Source: Rubellicoccus peritrichatus
GTDB taxonomy: Bacteria; Verrucomicrobiota; Verrucomicrobiia; Opitutales; Cerasicoccaceae
NCBI RefSeq assembly: GCF_033100135.1
Contig: NZ_CP136920.1
Span: 3,901,001 to 3,965,000 of the forward strand
Direction of reading: 5' to 3'
DNA: 64,000 bases
In this document: one piece after another, positions 27,213-36,424 of the stretch
Numbering within the stretch: position 1 is the first letter of the stretch
Layout: every line of letters starts with the position of its first letter
The notes under the pieces: model-generated
Seen by the model: only the letters and a program-made list of their open reading frames with translations
Databases searched by the model: none
Told to the model about the DNA's origin: nothing
Made by a program: the position numbers and the translations under genes

Positions 27213-27530
27213 ATGAGTAAGTTAATGGTAGGCTGGACCACTGTGGCAAATGAAGACGACGCGGATAAACTAGCCAGGAACCTCCTTAATCACAAACTTG
27301 CTGCCTGTGTTCAGGTGGATCCCCCCATCCGCTCTTACTACAATTGGGAGGGAACAATGCATTGCGACACGGAGTATCGTTTGAAAATCAAATTTGTAAC
27401 AAAAGATGAAGCACATCTGATGGAATGGCTCAAGAAGCACCACCCTTACACCATTCCTCAATGGTATGCCATGGAAGCCAGCACCCTGCCCGCCTACCTC
27501 AAGTGGGCTATAGAAACGACTGAGAGGTAA
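27213..27530 (+). CDS. cutA: CutA-like divalent ion tolerance protein
   Basis: The 105-residue protein has the CutA1 pattern: 'VGWTTVANEDDADKLARNLLNHKLAACVQVDPPIRSYYNWEG' across residues 6-47, with the conserved Cys, and the terminal 'HPYTIPQWYAMEASTLPAYLKWAIETTE'. CutA proteins are trimeric and linked to copper or divalent metal tolerance, although the physiological role is uncertain. It is divergent from rpoZ, and a 52-residue basic protein gene follows. Confidence 0.9.
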   Translation: MSKLMVGWTTVANEDDADKLARNLLNHKLAACVQVDPPIRSYYNWEGTMHCDTEYRLKIKFVTKDEAHLMEWLKKHHPYTIPQWYAMEASTLPAYLKWAIETTER

Positions 27531-27631
27531 GATTGATTGCTTTTTTAAGACACTGCACACTTTTTCAGTTGACTGCTGAAATTTATGTGATTCTCTACGT
27601 CGTTTTTCCAATTTCAACAGCAGTAATACCA

Positions 27632-27790
27632 ATGTCCCAACATCCAAGCTTTTCCAAAGGCGCAGCAGCAGCCCTTAAAAAACGTAGCGTTCTCAAACGC
27701 TTTGAGCGCGTTGACCTTCTCCGCAAACGTGGCGACTGGAAAGACGGCGACCGTGTGATTGGTCTTCGCAAGACCAAGCCTGAGGCTTAA
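27632..27790 (+). CDS. PVC-group small basic protein
   Basis: The ATG at 27632 gives a 52-residue very basic protein starting MSQHPSFSKGAAAALKKRSV and ending RKTKPEA, with the core 'VLKRFERVDLLRKRGDWKDGDRVIGL'. This matches the 'small basic protein' family described for Verrucomicrobia, Planctomycetes and Chlamydiae, whose function is unknown but whose charge suggests RNA or ribosome binding. The frame extends 33 codons upstream but that part is hydrophobic and unlike the family. A strong terminator follows 26 bases after the stop. Confidence 0.88.
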   Translation: MSQHPSFSKGAAAALKKRSVLKRFERVDLLRKRGDWKDGDRVIGLRKTKPEA

Positions 27791-27816
27791 TTGCCGCTTC
27801 TAAATCCTTTTCTGAG

Positions 27817-27845
27817 ACCCTCCATTACTGGAGGGTTTTTTGTTT
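27817..27845 (+). terminator. Rho-independent terminator after the small basic protein gene
   Basis: ACCCTCCA (27817-27824) pairs with TGGAGGGT (27829-27836) around a TTAC loop, and a run of nine or so T residues follows directly. This is the classical intrinsic terminator shape. Confidence 0.92.
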
Positions 27846-27878
27846 TTGCGAATCTAGTGTGGTGAATCCAAAGTTCCT

Positions 27879-28009
27879 GTCATAAATATTTTTTAGCCAC
27901 GAAAATGCACGAAAAGACACAAAGGCTAGCATACATGCGACTTAGTTGATTACTTTTTGTGAATTTTTGTACCTCTTTGTGGCTAAAAATTATGCTGCAA
28001 ATTTATGAC
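27879..28009. repeat. Long imperfect inverted repeat with 'TTTTTAGCCAC' arms
   Basis: The outer nine bases match perfectly: GTCATAAAT (27879-27887) and ATTTATGAC (28001-28009). Next, TTTTTTAGCCACGAAA... on the left mirrors ...TTTGTGGCTAAAAAT on the right, and the inner arms carry runs of 'CACAAA/CACGAAA' and 'TTTTTGTGAATTTTTGTACC'. The whole 131-bp stretch could form one long hairpin. Arms with 'TTAGCCAC(A/G)AA' followed by short repeated 'GCAC(A/G)AAA' words resemble dispersed intergenic elements I have met in other environmental bacteria. No protein is encoded. Confidence 0.75.
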
Positions 28010-28041
28010 TCACGATACTGGAGCAATCTATGTAGAATGCT

Positions 28042-29403
28042 CTAAACGACTCCGGCCAAAACCAAATCGCCTGTGCAGTAACTGACACTTGCTTCTTTGA
28101 TCTGAACCGGGACAAGTTGGCCAATCAGGCGCTCACTGCCAGAAAAGAGAATCTTGCGGTGACCGCGATTGCGCCCCTGAAACATTCCATTTCCACGTTT
28201 GGCCGGACACTCGACCAGAACTTCCTGTTCAGTGCCGATAAGTGATTCATTGCGGCGAAGCGAAGACCGATGGAGAATATCCAGCAAGATTTGATTACGC
28301 TCCTCCTTTACTTCTGACGGAATCGGGTCTCCCAATGGTGCGGCCGCGGTATCAGGGCGAACACTGTATTTGAAAATGTAGGCCATATCGAAACCAATCT
28401 CCTCAAAAACCTGGCGGGTCATCTCGAAGTCCTCTTCCGTTTCTCCCGGGAAGCCTACGATCACGTCGGTGGAAACGGTAAGGTCGGGGCAACGTGCCCT
28501 CAAGGCATTCAATATCCGGCGAAAACGTTCGACCGTATACGGACGACGCATTTCTTTGAGGATTCTGTCGCTGCCGCTTTGCAAAGGAAAATGAATGTAC
28601 TCACAGAGCTTGTCCAGACGACCGTAACAATCGATCAGATCCTGACGAAAACCAACCGGATGCGGACTGGTGAAACGAATACGCTCAAGCCCCGGCACTT
28701 CATTGACGCGCTCGAGCAACTGCACAAAAGGACTCTTACCATCCAGATACGGAATTTCTCTAACCGCATATTGATTCACAATCTGTCCGAGTAATGTGAC
28801 TTCGCGAGTCCCCTTACTAACCAGCTCTTCGACTTCGCTGACAATATCATCAATCGGCCGGGCTCGTTCCTGCCCGCGCGTCTTGGGGACAATGCAAAAA
28901 CTGCACTTCATGTTACAGCCTTGCATGATGCTAACATATGCGCTGACTTGCGGCCCCGCATCGACGTGTTCACGGATTGTGTTCTGGCTGCCCTCCTCTT
29001 CCTCGATATCAACAATCGATGAAGGGCGTGGCCCCTGCCCCTGAAGCGAAGTTAGGATGTTATCCAGGTGATCAGGAACCCGGTGGAATTTTTGAGTTCC
29101 AATCAGCAAATCGAGATCGGGCAGACGATCCACCAGATCTGAACCCCGGTTTTGCACCATGCAGCCCATGACACCGAGGACAAAATTCGGATTCTTACGC
29201 TTGCGCTTGGCCAGATGGCCCGCCTTGCCGATAGCCTTTTGCTCTGCCTGCTCACGCACGCTACAGGTATTGAGCAGCACCACATCAGCATCGTTTTCAT
29301 GCTGAACGATACTGTAGCCACGGCCCCGGAGCATGGCAGCAACCGCCTCAGAATCACGTTCGTTCATCTGGCAGCCGTATGTCTTGATGTAAACTCGGTT
29401 CAT
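28042..29403 (-). CDS. miaB: tRNA-2-methylthio-N6-dimethylallyladenosine synthase
   Basis: From the ATG at 29403 the protein is 453 residues (a start 14 codons upstream is possible but adds a non-family stretch). It has the three MiaB domains: UPF0004 ('VYIKTYGCQMNERDSEAVAAML', 'VVLLNTCSVREQAEQKAIG', 'VLGVMGCMVQ'), a radical SAM core with C-x3-C-x2-C in 'GCNMKCSFCIVP' (about 150-160), and a C-terminal TRAM domain ('TEQEVLVECPAK...'). The first-domain Cys residues that hold the second cluster are intact. It methylthiolates A37 of tRNAs reading U-starting codons. Confidence 0.95.
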   Translation of the reverse strand: MNRVYIKTYGCQMNERDSEAVAAMLRGRGYSIVQHENDADVVLLNTCSVREQAEQKAIGKAGHLAKRKRKNPNFVLGVMGCMVQNRGSDLVDRLPDLDLLIGTQKFHRVPDHLDNILTSLQGQGPRPSSIVDIEEEEGSQNTIREHVDAGPQVSAYVSIMQGCNMKCSFCIVPKTRGQERARPIDDIVSEVEELVSKGTREVTLLGQIVNQYAVREIPYLDGKSPFVQLLERVNEVPGLERIRFTSPHPVGFRQDLIDCYGRLDKLCEYIHFPLQSGSDRILKEMRRPYTVERFRRILNALRARCPDLTVSTDVIVGFPGETEEDFEMTRQVFEEIGFDMAYIFKYSVRPDTAAAPLGDPIPSEVKEERNQILLDILHRSSLRRNESLIGTEQEVLVECPAKRGNGMFQGRNRGHRKILFSGSERLIGQLVPVQIKEASVSYCTGDLVLAGVV

Positions 29404-29511
29404 TCCGTAAAGGCGGAAACAACTATTTTGTAGCGACTTCGTCAAGGAAACAAGAAAGTCACGATACTCCTTATCTTGTCAAAACGCGGAAAATGATGAA
29501 TCTCATCCAGT

Positions 29512-29973
29512 GTGGGCAATCGTGAAAATCATGATATTGATGGCAAAAGCTCCCAAGAAGCGATCCGAGTTTTTGTTTACGGAACACTCAAACCCGGCGG
29601 CCATTACTGGGATCGTTTTTGTGAAGGCAAAGTGACAGATGCGACCGAAGCCAAAGTCCGAGGAAAACTCTATGATTTGCCTGTAGGATATCCAGCTATG
29701 ACAGAGTCGACGAATGAGTGGTGCTATGGTCACGTCCTGACCTTAAAGAATCAGAGCGCACTTGACGGATTGGATTACCTTGAAGGCTACATCCCAGGCA
29801 GAAAAGAATCGGAAAATGAATATCAGCGTATCACCGTGGAAGCTTTCAATAAACTTAGTGAACCACTTGGTAAAGTCTGGTGCTATGTTATGTTATCAGA
29901 CATTATTTACAAACAACATGGCAGTTTCATACCCAGCGGCGTATGGCCTTTGAAGCAACATGAAAACCACTAA
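29512..29973 (+). CDS. Gamma-glutamylcyclotransferase-like (AIG2/GGCT) protein
   Basis: A GTG at 29512 starts a 153-residue protein; no ATG lies before the signature. The GGCT fold is marked by 'VFVYGTLKPGGHYWDRF' at about residues 20-36 (the YGTLx2G loop), 'GKLYDLPVGYPAMTE', 'CYGHVLTL' and 'LDGLDYLEGYIPG' with an acidic catalytic position in the 'EGY' region. Family members cyclise gamma-glutamyl amines or glutamyl peptides; substrate is unknown here. It is divergent from miaB and precedes a DapB-like dehydrogenase by 36 bases. Confidence 0.85.
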   Translation: MGNRENHDIDGKSSQEAIRVFVYGTLKPGGHYWDRFCEGKVTDATEAKVRGKLYDLPVGYPAMTESTNEWCYGHVLTLKNQSALDGLDYLEGYIPGRKESENEYQRITVEAFNKLSEPLGKVWCYVMLSDIIYKQHGSFIPSGVWPLKQHENH

Positions 29974-30009
29974 CCCTCACAACATCTGCTATAAGCGTAC
30001 ATTTGTCTC

Positions 30010-31011
30010 ATGAGTAAAAAAATCCGTATCGCACAGTTCGGCTTGGGGCCAATTGGATTGTCCTGCTTAAAACTACTGGCCCGCAAGTCGTGGGTTGAAG
30101 TTGTTGGAGGCATCGACATACGTCCTGAATTGATCGGTGAAGATCTTGCTGAACTCACTGGAGAGCCTGCTCTAAAGAGCGCAAAGATTTATGAAAGCTT
30201 TGAAGAGCTTGTTACCAAACAACCGGTTGATGCGGTTCTGCATACAGCGGGGTCGAGAGCTGCGATTTCCCTTCAGCAAATGCAACCCATGCTGGAGAAA
30301 GGAATAGCTGTCGTTTCATCCTGCGAAGAGTTACTCTACCCCGCCCTGCGTGCCCCTGAAGAAACCGCCCAAGCTGATGCTCTTTGCCAGCAAACAGGCG
30401 CACGAGTGCTTGGCACTGGAGTCAACCCAGGTTTTGTTCTCGATGTTCTGCCTGCATGCCTGAGTGGTGTTTGCGCTTCGGTTTCCGGTGTTTATGGCGA
30501 GCGTATTGTCGATGCGACGACTCGACGTCAACCTTTGCAGAAGAAGATTGGCAGTGGCATGGAGCCCGATGCTTTTCGTCGTCTCGGTGCAGAAGGCAAA
30601 GCAGGGCATGCTGGCTTTAAAGAGTCGCTCATGCTTATTGCCAATGCGTTAGGCTGGGAAGTTGGAACCATCACGGAAACAATAGATGCGATCGTTGCTG
30701 ATCATCGAATCAGCACGGATTACTTTTCGGTTGAAGTCGGTCAAGCTGCTGGACTGCATCAAATTGTTGAAGCAGAAACTGCAGAAGGCTTGAGCATTCA
30801 CCTTGATTTGAAAATGTATCTTGATGCCCCAAATCCTCACGACACATTACGGTTGGATTCAGAACCGCCAATTGAAGCAACTATCTCTAATGGCGTAGCA
30901 GGAGACATAGCAACAGTCGCAGCTCTGGTTAATGCAGTTCCACGTTTGCTGGATGCACGCCCCGGTGTTCGGTTAATGACCGATCTCAGCCTGCCGCGCT
31001 GCTTTTCCTAA
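30010..31011 (+). CDS. DapB-like / 2,4-diaminopentanoate dehydrogenase-type oxidoreductase
   Basis: The 333-residue protein has a Rossmann N-terminus 'IRIAQFGLGPIGLSCLKLL' (about 5-23), 'VGGIDIRPELIGEDLAELTG', 'VDAVLHTAGSRA' and 'TGVNPGFVLDVLP' (about 138-150), the arrangement of the 2,4-diaminopentanoate dehydrogenase family related to dihydrodipicolinate reductase. The C-terminal half lacks the DapB tetramerisation signature, so it is not DapB itself. Substrate is unknown. It ends 35 bases before the convergent flavoprotein gene's stop. Confidence 0.7.
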   Translation: MSKKIRIAQFGLGPIGLSCLKLLARKSWVEVVGGIDIRPELIGEDLAELTGEPALKSAKIYESFEELVTKQPVDAVLHTAGSRAAISLQQMQPMLEKGIAVVSSCEELLYPALRAPEETAQADALCQQTGARVLGTGVNPGFVLDVLPACLSGVCASVSGVYGERIVDATTRRQPLQKKIGSGMEPDAFRRLGAEGKAGHAGFKESLMLIANALGWEVGTITETIDAIVADHRISTDYFSVEVGQAAGLHQIVEAETAEGLSIHLDLKMYLDAPNPHDTLRLDSEPPIEATISNGVAGDIATVAALVNAVPRLLDARPGVRLMTDLSLPRCFS

Positions 31012-31046
31012 GAACATCAATTACTGGGACTGCTCCTTACTGTGGA

Positions 31047-32861
31047 TCAATAAACGTCACGCTGGTAGCGCTTAGACTTTTGCAGATCCTTGACGTAAGC
31101 TTCGGCATCTTCCGGAGACTTGGCTCCTTCTTTCTGCACGATGCTGATCAGTGCTTCGTGAACATCCCCTGCCATACGTGATGCGTCTCCACATACGTAA
31201 AAGTGAGCACCTTCCTCAAGCCAGCCATAGAGTTCCTTACTGCGCTCAAGCATCCGCTGCTGCACATAAATCTTCTGCTTCTGGTCACGTGAAAAAGCAA
31301 CATCGAGACGATCTAATACACCGTCCTTCAAGTATTCCTGCCATTCCAACTGATAAAGGAAGTCATAAGAATAATGCTGGTCACCGAAAAAGAGCCAGTT
31401 CTTACCCTTGGCACCATCTGCCTGACGGTCTTCAACAAAAGAACGGAAAGGCGCCACACCGGTTCCCGGACCAACCATGATAACTGGAGTATCGCCGGAA
31501 GCAGGCAGCTTGAAATTTTTGTTGGCGTGAGTGTAAACCGGGACTGTTTCACCAAGCGCAACCCTGTCCGCAATATAAGTTGAGGCGACTCCCTTCCGAC
31601 TACGCCCGTGACTGTCATAGCGTACCGCTGCGATAGTCAAATGAACCTCATCCGGATGTGCCTTCATGCTCGAGGCAATCGAATAAAGCCTTGGTGGCAT
31701 TTTTCTGAGAATCGAAACAAAATCGCGGCCCGAAACACCTTTCACAGGAAACTCCGTCAACGCATCCACCACCTGGCGTCCCCAGAGATATTCCTTCAGC
31801 TTTTCTTTAGAGTCGTCAGCCAGTAGCTTTTCAATATCTGAGGACTTTGCCAGCGAGTTGTATTTCTTCAACACTGGTTTGGTCAGACCTGTAATGTCAT
31901 AATACTGGAAAAGCACTTCGCGAAGCGGACCTTCACTGCCATCCGGTGCCGGAACAGCTTCTTCCGGATCAAACTTACCGGCTGCAACCACAGCATTAAC
32001 ATCGTCCGGGCAATTCTTGGGAATCAAAGCCAGAGCGTCACCTGCGTCATATTTCAGGCCGGAACCTTCAAGCGAAAGCTCGAAATGTAAAGTCTCCTTG
32101 GCTGAACCGCGACCATTCAGTAAAACGCGATTCTTCAGTTCTGACGGGAATGCATTTTTCTTGCCGTAGGCAATGGCAGGAGCAGCAGGAGCAACAACCG
32201 CAGCGGACCCAACAGCTACGCCATTCGACGCTGGCTTAACTACAGTTGAAAGATCATGCAGCGCACCATCGATCCATTTTTTGTAAGGTTCGTCGTAGTC
32301 AACATCGCAATCCGTCCGAGGATGGAAGCGCTGTGCACCAAGATTTTCCAGGCGCAAATCGAAATCCTTTCCAATCTTGCAGAAATGCTCGTAGGAGGTG
32401 TCTCCCAGTGCCAGTACTGAAAAGCGGACATTCTCAAGCTTGGGAGCGCCATCACCCATCACTTCTTCGTAAAATGCGCCAGCCCGGTCAGGCGGGTCAC
32501 CTTCACCCCAGGTACTGACCAGTACGAGGAGATTTTCCGCCTTGGGCAAATCTTTCGCTGTCAAATCACCCATATCCTTCACAGTGACCTGGAAACCTTG
32601 AGCAGCGGCCAGTTTCTTTGAGTCCTGTGCCAGGTTTTCACAATTGCCGGACTCACTACCGTAAACAATCGTCAATGGAGTCTTGCCTGCTGGAGCAGCT
32701 GCAACCGCAGTTGCTGGTGTTGAAGCCTCAGCAGATTCCGCCTGCAGGCCAGCCAGAAAGCCGCTCAACCACAATTTCTGGTCATGGTTTAGCCCGGTGA
32801 GAGCCGTGCTTAGGTTGGCACGTTGATTGTCGTCGAAAGGCGCTGTCGTGGGAAGGTTCAT
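31047..32861 (-). CDS. cysJ: CysJ-like sulfite reductase flavoprotein (FMN/FAD reductase)
   Basis: The 604-residue protein has a CysJ-type leader ('LNHDQKLWLSGFLAGLQ', about 22-38), a flavodoxin domain ('TIVYGSESGNCENLAQ', about 63-78; 'LVLVSTWGEGDPPDRAGAFYE'), then FAD-binding ('PRLYSIASS', about 400) and NADPH-binding ('VMVGPGTGVAPFRSFVEDRQADG', about 465-487) domains, ending 'RYQRDVY'. These pass electrons from NADPH via FAD and FMN to a hemoprotein. An Ala/Pro-rich linker joins the domains. No cysI is beside it, so another diflavin partner cannot be ruled out. Confidence 0.88.
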   Translation of the reverse strand: MNLPTTAPFDDNQRANLSTALTGLNHDQKLWLSGFLAGLQAESAEASTPATAVAAAPAGKTPLTIVYGSESGNCENLAQDSKKLAAAQGFQVTVKDMGDLTAKDLPKAENLLVLVSTWGEGDPPDRAGAFYEEVMGDGAPKLENVRFSVLALGDTSYEHFCKIGKDFDLRLENLGAQRFHPRTDCDVDYDEPYKKWIDGALHDLSTVVKPASNGVAVGSAAVVAPAAPAIAYGKKNAFPSELKNRVLLNGRGSAKETLHFELSLEGSGLKYDAGDALALIPKNCPDDVNAVVAAGKFDPEEAVPAPDGSEGPLREVLFQYYDITGLTKPVLKKYNSLAKSSDIEKLLADDSKEKLKEYLWGRQVVDALTEFPVKGVSGRDFVSILRKMPPRLYSIASSMKAHPDEVHLTIAAVRYDSHGRSRKGVASTYIADRVALGETVPVYTHANKNFKLPASGDTPVIMVGPGTGVAPFRSFVEDRQADGAKGKNWLFFGDQHYSYDFLYQLEWQEYLKDGVLDRLDVAFSRDQKQKIYVQQRMLERSKELYGWLEEGAHFYVCGDASRMAGDVHEALISIVQKEGAKSPEDAEAYVKDLQKSKRYQRDVY

Positions 32862-32985
32862 TTTGGAAAACCGGATACGATACCAAAGTAAACCGCTTCG
32901 ACAAGCGAAACTTGTTGATTTAACAAGATTGGGAAAACAGCTGATTAAAACGCTCGCAAACGAACTCCAATCGAGTTTTCAGGCA

Positions 32986-33540
32986 TCATTCCTCAACTTT
33001 TGGCATTGTATTGATCTGCACTGGGAAGCTCTCCAATGCCCATGCCACCGAATTTTGGATATCGGCAATCGTGGCGTAACGGACATCAAACGGCCAGGGG
33101 GAAGTGTTCCGCCACATCAGTTCGTTGGTATCGCCTTCGTTTACTGCGATACTGATTGAAGCAACTCGAGAGAGCTCCGGGATCTGCCTTGAAGTCTCAA
33201 CACTACCAGCATTAAGAAGCTGAGCGCGATTATTCTGAGTCGAAATCATCCATTGCGGGTTAACCGTAAAATCCGGCGTTTGCCCTTCACCAACCAAGGT
33301 GTATCCTTTGGCCGTCATTTTCTCGATAATAGAGTCTGTCGTAGTTTGGCGTACCCGCTCAGGACTAGATGACATAATTGCGTTATAGTTACCCTTGACT
33401 GGTAAAACAGCGAAAGTCTGCAGCGGAGAAATTTCCGAATCCAGCATAGGATTGTTTCCAAATTCCAAAGTCTTACAGCCGCTAAGAAAGAATAGGCCCA
33501 GTAATCCAGATACAATGAATGAATAATGTTTGTAAGTCAT
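32986..33540 (-). CDS. DUF4136 lipoprotein
   Basis: The 184-residue protein has a lipoprotein signal 'IVSGLLGLFFLSGCKT' with Cys at about residue 22. The remainder ('TFAVLPVKGNYN', 'TDSIIEKMTAKGYTLVGEGQTPDFTVNPQW') follows the DUF4136 layout: a strand with 'F-V-P', a helix ending in 'GY', and 'PDF-V'. Located in the envelope, function unknown. The divergent DUF1800 gene starts 102 bases away. Confidence 0.75.
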   Translation of the reverse strand: MTYKHYSFIVSGLLGLFFLSGCKTLEFGNNPMLDSEISPLQTFAVLPVKGNYNAIMSSSPERVRQTTTDSIIEKMTAKGYTLVGEGQTPDFTVNPQWMISTQNNRAQLLNAGSVETSRQIPELSRVASISIAVNEGDTNELMWRNTSPWPFDVRYATIADIQNSVAWALESFPVQINTMPKVEE

Positions 33541-33642
33541 TTTGAGTTAGCGAATTGAAGTTGAAATATAACCTCATAGTTCCTTACACTGTTGTCACCG
33601 CGTTTGCAACTTTTCACTTTCAGTGGTTTTAAACTAATTGCT

Positions 33643-35133
33643 ATGTCCGTTAACCCTAATGATCTGACGCCCAGACAAGCCTGGATGCCACTATCCCAAA
33701 GCGCCTGGACGGAGGAGAATGCAAGGCATCTGCTGCGCAGAATCGGGTTTTCGGCAATGCCCAATGAGGTCGAAAATGCGATGAAGCGTGGCCTCCCGAT
33801 GACCGTTGAGCATTATTTTGGAAAAACACACCCTTTTGAGATCCCCTATCGCCTGCAGCGACTTGTTGCAGAAGCCCCAAAAATCCAGCAGAAGATCAGA
33901 AAATCCAAGGATGAGGAGGAAAAACGCGAATTAAGGCGTGAGCAACGGATGATGAGCGACTCAGCTTATCAGGATTTTGCAATCAAATGGCTTCAATTTG
34001 CCAGGGAGCCTGAAAATAGCCCTCAGGAAAAATACATCATGTTCCTTCAGGATGTATTTGTAGTCGCACGTTCAAAAGTCCGGGCAACTGGCTATCTCTT
34101 TCAACATCAGAATCTTATGAGGCGCGAGGGCTTTGGCCGTTATTCTGAATTGGTCAAATCAGTAAGCCGTTCGCCAGCCATGATCCAATATCTCGATCTC
34201 AATCGAAGCTCAAAGAAAGCTCCGAATGAGAACTTTGCGCGTGAACTCTTCGAGTTGTTCACGCTTGGTGAGGGCAATTACACTGAGAAAGACATCAAGG
34301 AGGCCGCCCGTGCTTTTACTGGTTATCGTTTTCGAGGTGGAGACTATCGCTTTGACAAAAACGCCTATGATAGCGGTACGAAAACGGTTTTCGGTCAGAC
34401 TGGGCTTTGGAATGGTGACGAGATCATTGATATCGTCTATCAGCAGCCCGCCGCAGGCACATTTGTCCCAAAGGAGTTTCTCCGTTTTTATTTGTCGGAG
34501 CAACCGCTGCCCGAACCTTATATCGAGCGACTGGCTGATCTCTGGAGGAATAAGGGCTACGACATGCGTTTTCTAATCGAAACGGTTTTCAACAGCAGAA
34601 TATTTTACCAGCCCCAATATCGCGGTAATCTTATCAAAAGTCCGATCCACTACTATGTAGGACTTTGCCAGGACCTGAATCTCGATATTGCCCCATTCCC
34701 AAGTAAAGTGCTATCTGGTCTACGTGGCATGGGACAGATCTTTCAGGATCCACCAAACGTCCGCGGCTGGGTTGGAGGCAAACACTGGATCAACACAACA
34801 ACCATTGCCGCCCGCCGACAAGTTGCCCAAGCGCTCTTCACAAAGATCAATGAAGAAAATTTGAATGCCGACGAATACGTCGACCTCCAGGCGGCAAGGG
34901 CTAATGGGCGTGACGCTTTCGTCGTGACGGAAGATCGCTTAAGCGGATTGACCGAGGAATCTCCAGAATTCATTGCCGAGCATTTCTCTCGGTATTTTCT
35001 CCCAAATCCAACTGGGAAAAGATTTCAGAGAACTTTAACCGACTATCTTAAGAAAAGTAAGAAAAACTACCTTTCCGGCATTAAGGATGTGGCTATAGCC
35101 GTCCTCCAGTCGCCGCAATATCAACTTAGTTAG
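33643..35133 (+). CDS. DUF1800 family protein
   Basis: Starting at ATG 33643 the protein is 496 residues; the frame runs 17 codons further upstream without good signals. DUF1800 marks: 'ARHLLRRIGFSAMPNEVENAMKRGL' (about 23-47), 'KWLQFAREPENSPQEKYIMFLQDVFVVA', 'SPAMIQYLDLNRSSKKAPNENFARELFELFTLGEGNYTEKDIKEAARAFTGY' (about 180-230) and 'VRGWVGGKHWINTTT' near 365. These proteins are paired with DUF1501 throughout PVC bacteria and are thought to act in the cell envelope, but the activity is unknown. The DUF1501 gene follows after 34 bases. Confidence 0.92.
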   Translation: MSVNPNDLTPRQAWMPLSQSAWTEENARHLLRRIGFSAMPNEVENAMKRGLPMTVEHYFGKTHPFEIPYRLQRLVAEAPKIQQKIRKSKDEEEKRELRREQRMMSDSAYQDFAIKWLQFAREPENSPQEKYIMFLQDVFVVARSKVRATGYLFQHQNLMRREGFGRYSELVKSVSRSPAMIQYLDLNRSSKKAPNENFARELFELFTLGEGNYTEKDIKEAARAFTGYRFRGGDYRFDKNAYDSGTKTVFGQTGLWNGDEIIDIVYQQPAAGTFVPKEFLRFYLSEQPLPEPYIERLADLWRNKGYDMRFLIETVFNSRIFYQPQYRGNLIKSPIHYYVGLCQDLNLDIAPFPSKVLSGLRGMGQIFQDPPNVRGWVGGKHWINTTTIAARRQVAQALFTKINEENLNADEYVDLQAARANGRDAFVVTEDRLSGLTEESPEFIAEHFSRYFLPNPTGKRFQRTLTDYLKKSKKNYLSGIKDVAIAVLQSPQYQLS

Positions 35134-35167
35134 TGGACGATCTATAAATTTCAAAGGAGAAGAACAG

Positions 35168-36412
35168 ATGCACAACCATTCCACCCCATTACCCGTTACC
35201 CGAAGAGAATTCCTCAAAGCCTCAGGCGGTGCGCTCGGTGTGCTGTCTTTCAGCAACTTTGCACCATCCCTGCTCGCGCAAACCGCTTTGTCGCAAACAC
35301 CCAAGGCGGGCAAGGACATGCCAATACTCGTTCTTGTTCAACTGGCGGGTGGCAATGATGGCTTGAATACGGTTATCCCGGTAACAGATGACAATTACTA
35401 TCGACTCCGCCCGAACATCGCGATCGCCCCAAAGGATGCCCTACCGATTGGCGACGGTCTTGGTCTACATCCTTCCTGTGATCCAATGCGACAGATGTTG
35501 GACGATGGAAAGCTTTCAATCATCCAGAATGTGGGCTACCCAAACCCAAATCGCAGCCACTTTCGTTCCACGGAAATCTGGGAAACAGCCTCGGATAGTG
35601 ACCAAACTGCCCATACTGGCTGGATCGGGCGTTATTTTGACAATCATTGCTCCGGCAGTGCAGCAAATGGCCCTTTGGGGGTTCATATCAGCAACGAGTT
35701 CCCGCAAATGTTTTCAGCAGATGAAGTTCACAATGTCTTTGGCCTCAAGGCACGTGGAAACGTAGCCAAAAAGCAAAAAGACGACAGCATGATGCTGCTG
35801 GAGAATCTGACTGATTCTCCGGCCTATGATGAAAACGAATCTTACCTGCAGCACACCATGATGGATGCGCTTGTTACTGAGAAGCGGGTCCAAAAAATCA
35901 TTGATAGCTATCGCCCCATGTCACAGTATCAGGGCAACGGCCTCGCTCAGTCGCTTCGCCGTGTGGCAGCGCTCATCGCGGGCGGGATGGAAACCCGGGT
36001 TTATTTTGTTTCGCAAGGTGGTTATGATACGCACTCAAACCAGCTGGGTAATCATGCAAGACTCATGGGAGAACTCTCTGGTGCGCTTGCCGCATTTCAG
36101 AGAGATCTGGAAAACCACAGGCTCGATGATCAAGTCCTCACCATGACGTTTTCCGAGTTTGGACGCCGTCCCAGTGAAAATGGTAGCCAAGGTACTGATC
36201 ATGGAACCGCGGCCCCTCTCTTTGTCGTTGGCTCTTCAGTCAACGAATCAATCGTAGGCCAGCAACCCGACCTGAATCTTGAAAAGAACAAGGACCTGGA
36301 ATTCGGAACCGACTTTCGTCAGATCTACTCAACCGTGATCGACAAATGGTTCATGGCTAATCCGGAGCCCGTGATTGGTGGCCAATACGACTCGATGGAG
36401 TTCATATCGTAA
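35168..36412 (+). CDS. DUF1501 family protein with Tat-type leader
   Basis: The 414-residue protein starts after a GGAGAAG Shine-Dalgarno. 'VTRREFLKASGGALGVLSFSNFAPSLLA' at residues 9-36 is a twin-arginine export signal, with cleavage likely after AQTA. DUF1501 blocks are 'LVLVQLAGGNDGLNTVIPVTDDNYYRLRPNIAI' (about 53-85), 'SHFRSTEIWETAS', 'GGYDTHSNQLGNHARLMGELSGALAAFQRDL' (about 285-315) and 'TFSEFGRRPSENGSQGTDHGTAAPLFV' (about 328-355, with His/Asp that resemble phosphatase-type metal ligands). Likely exported folded, with a partner of the DUF1800 protein. Confidence 0.92.
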   Translation: MHNHSTPLPVTRREFLKASGGALGVLSFSNFAPSLLAQTALSQTPKAGKDMPILVLVQLAGGNDGLNTVIPVTDDNYYRLRPNIAIAPKDALPIGDGLGLHPSCDPMRQMLDDGKLSIIQNVGYPNPNRSHFRSTEIWETASDSDQTAHTGWIGRYFDNHCSGSAANGPLGVHISNEFPQMFSADEVHNVFGLKARGNVAKKQKDDSMMLLENLTDSPAYDENESYLQHTMMDALVTEKRVQKIIDSYRPMSQYQGNGLAQSLRRVAALIAGGMETRVYFVSQGGYDTHSNQLGNHARLMGELSGALAAFQRDLENHRLDDQVLTMTFSEFGRRPSENGSQGTDHGTAAPLFVVGSSVNESIVGQQPDLNLEKNKDLEFGTDFRQIYSTVIDKWFMANPEPVIGGQYDSMEFIS

Positions 36413-36424
36413 GCGTGGAATACC

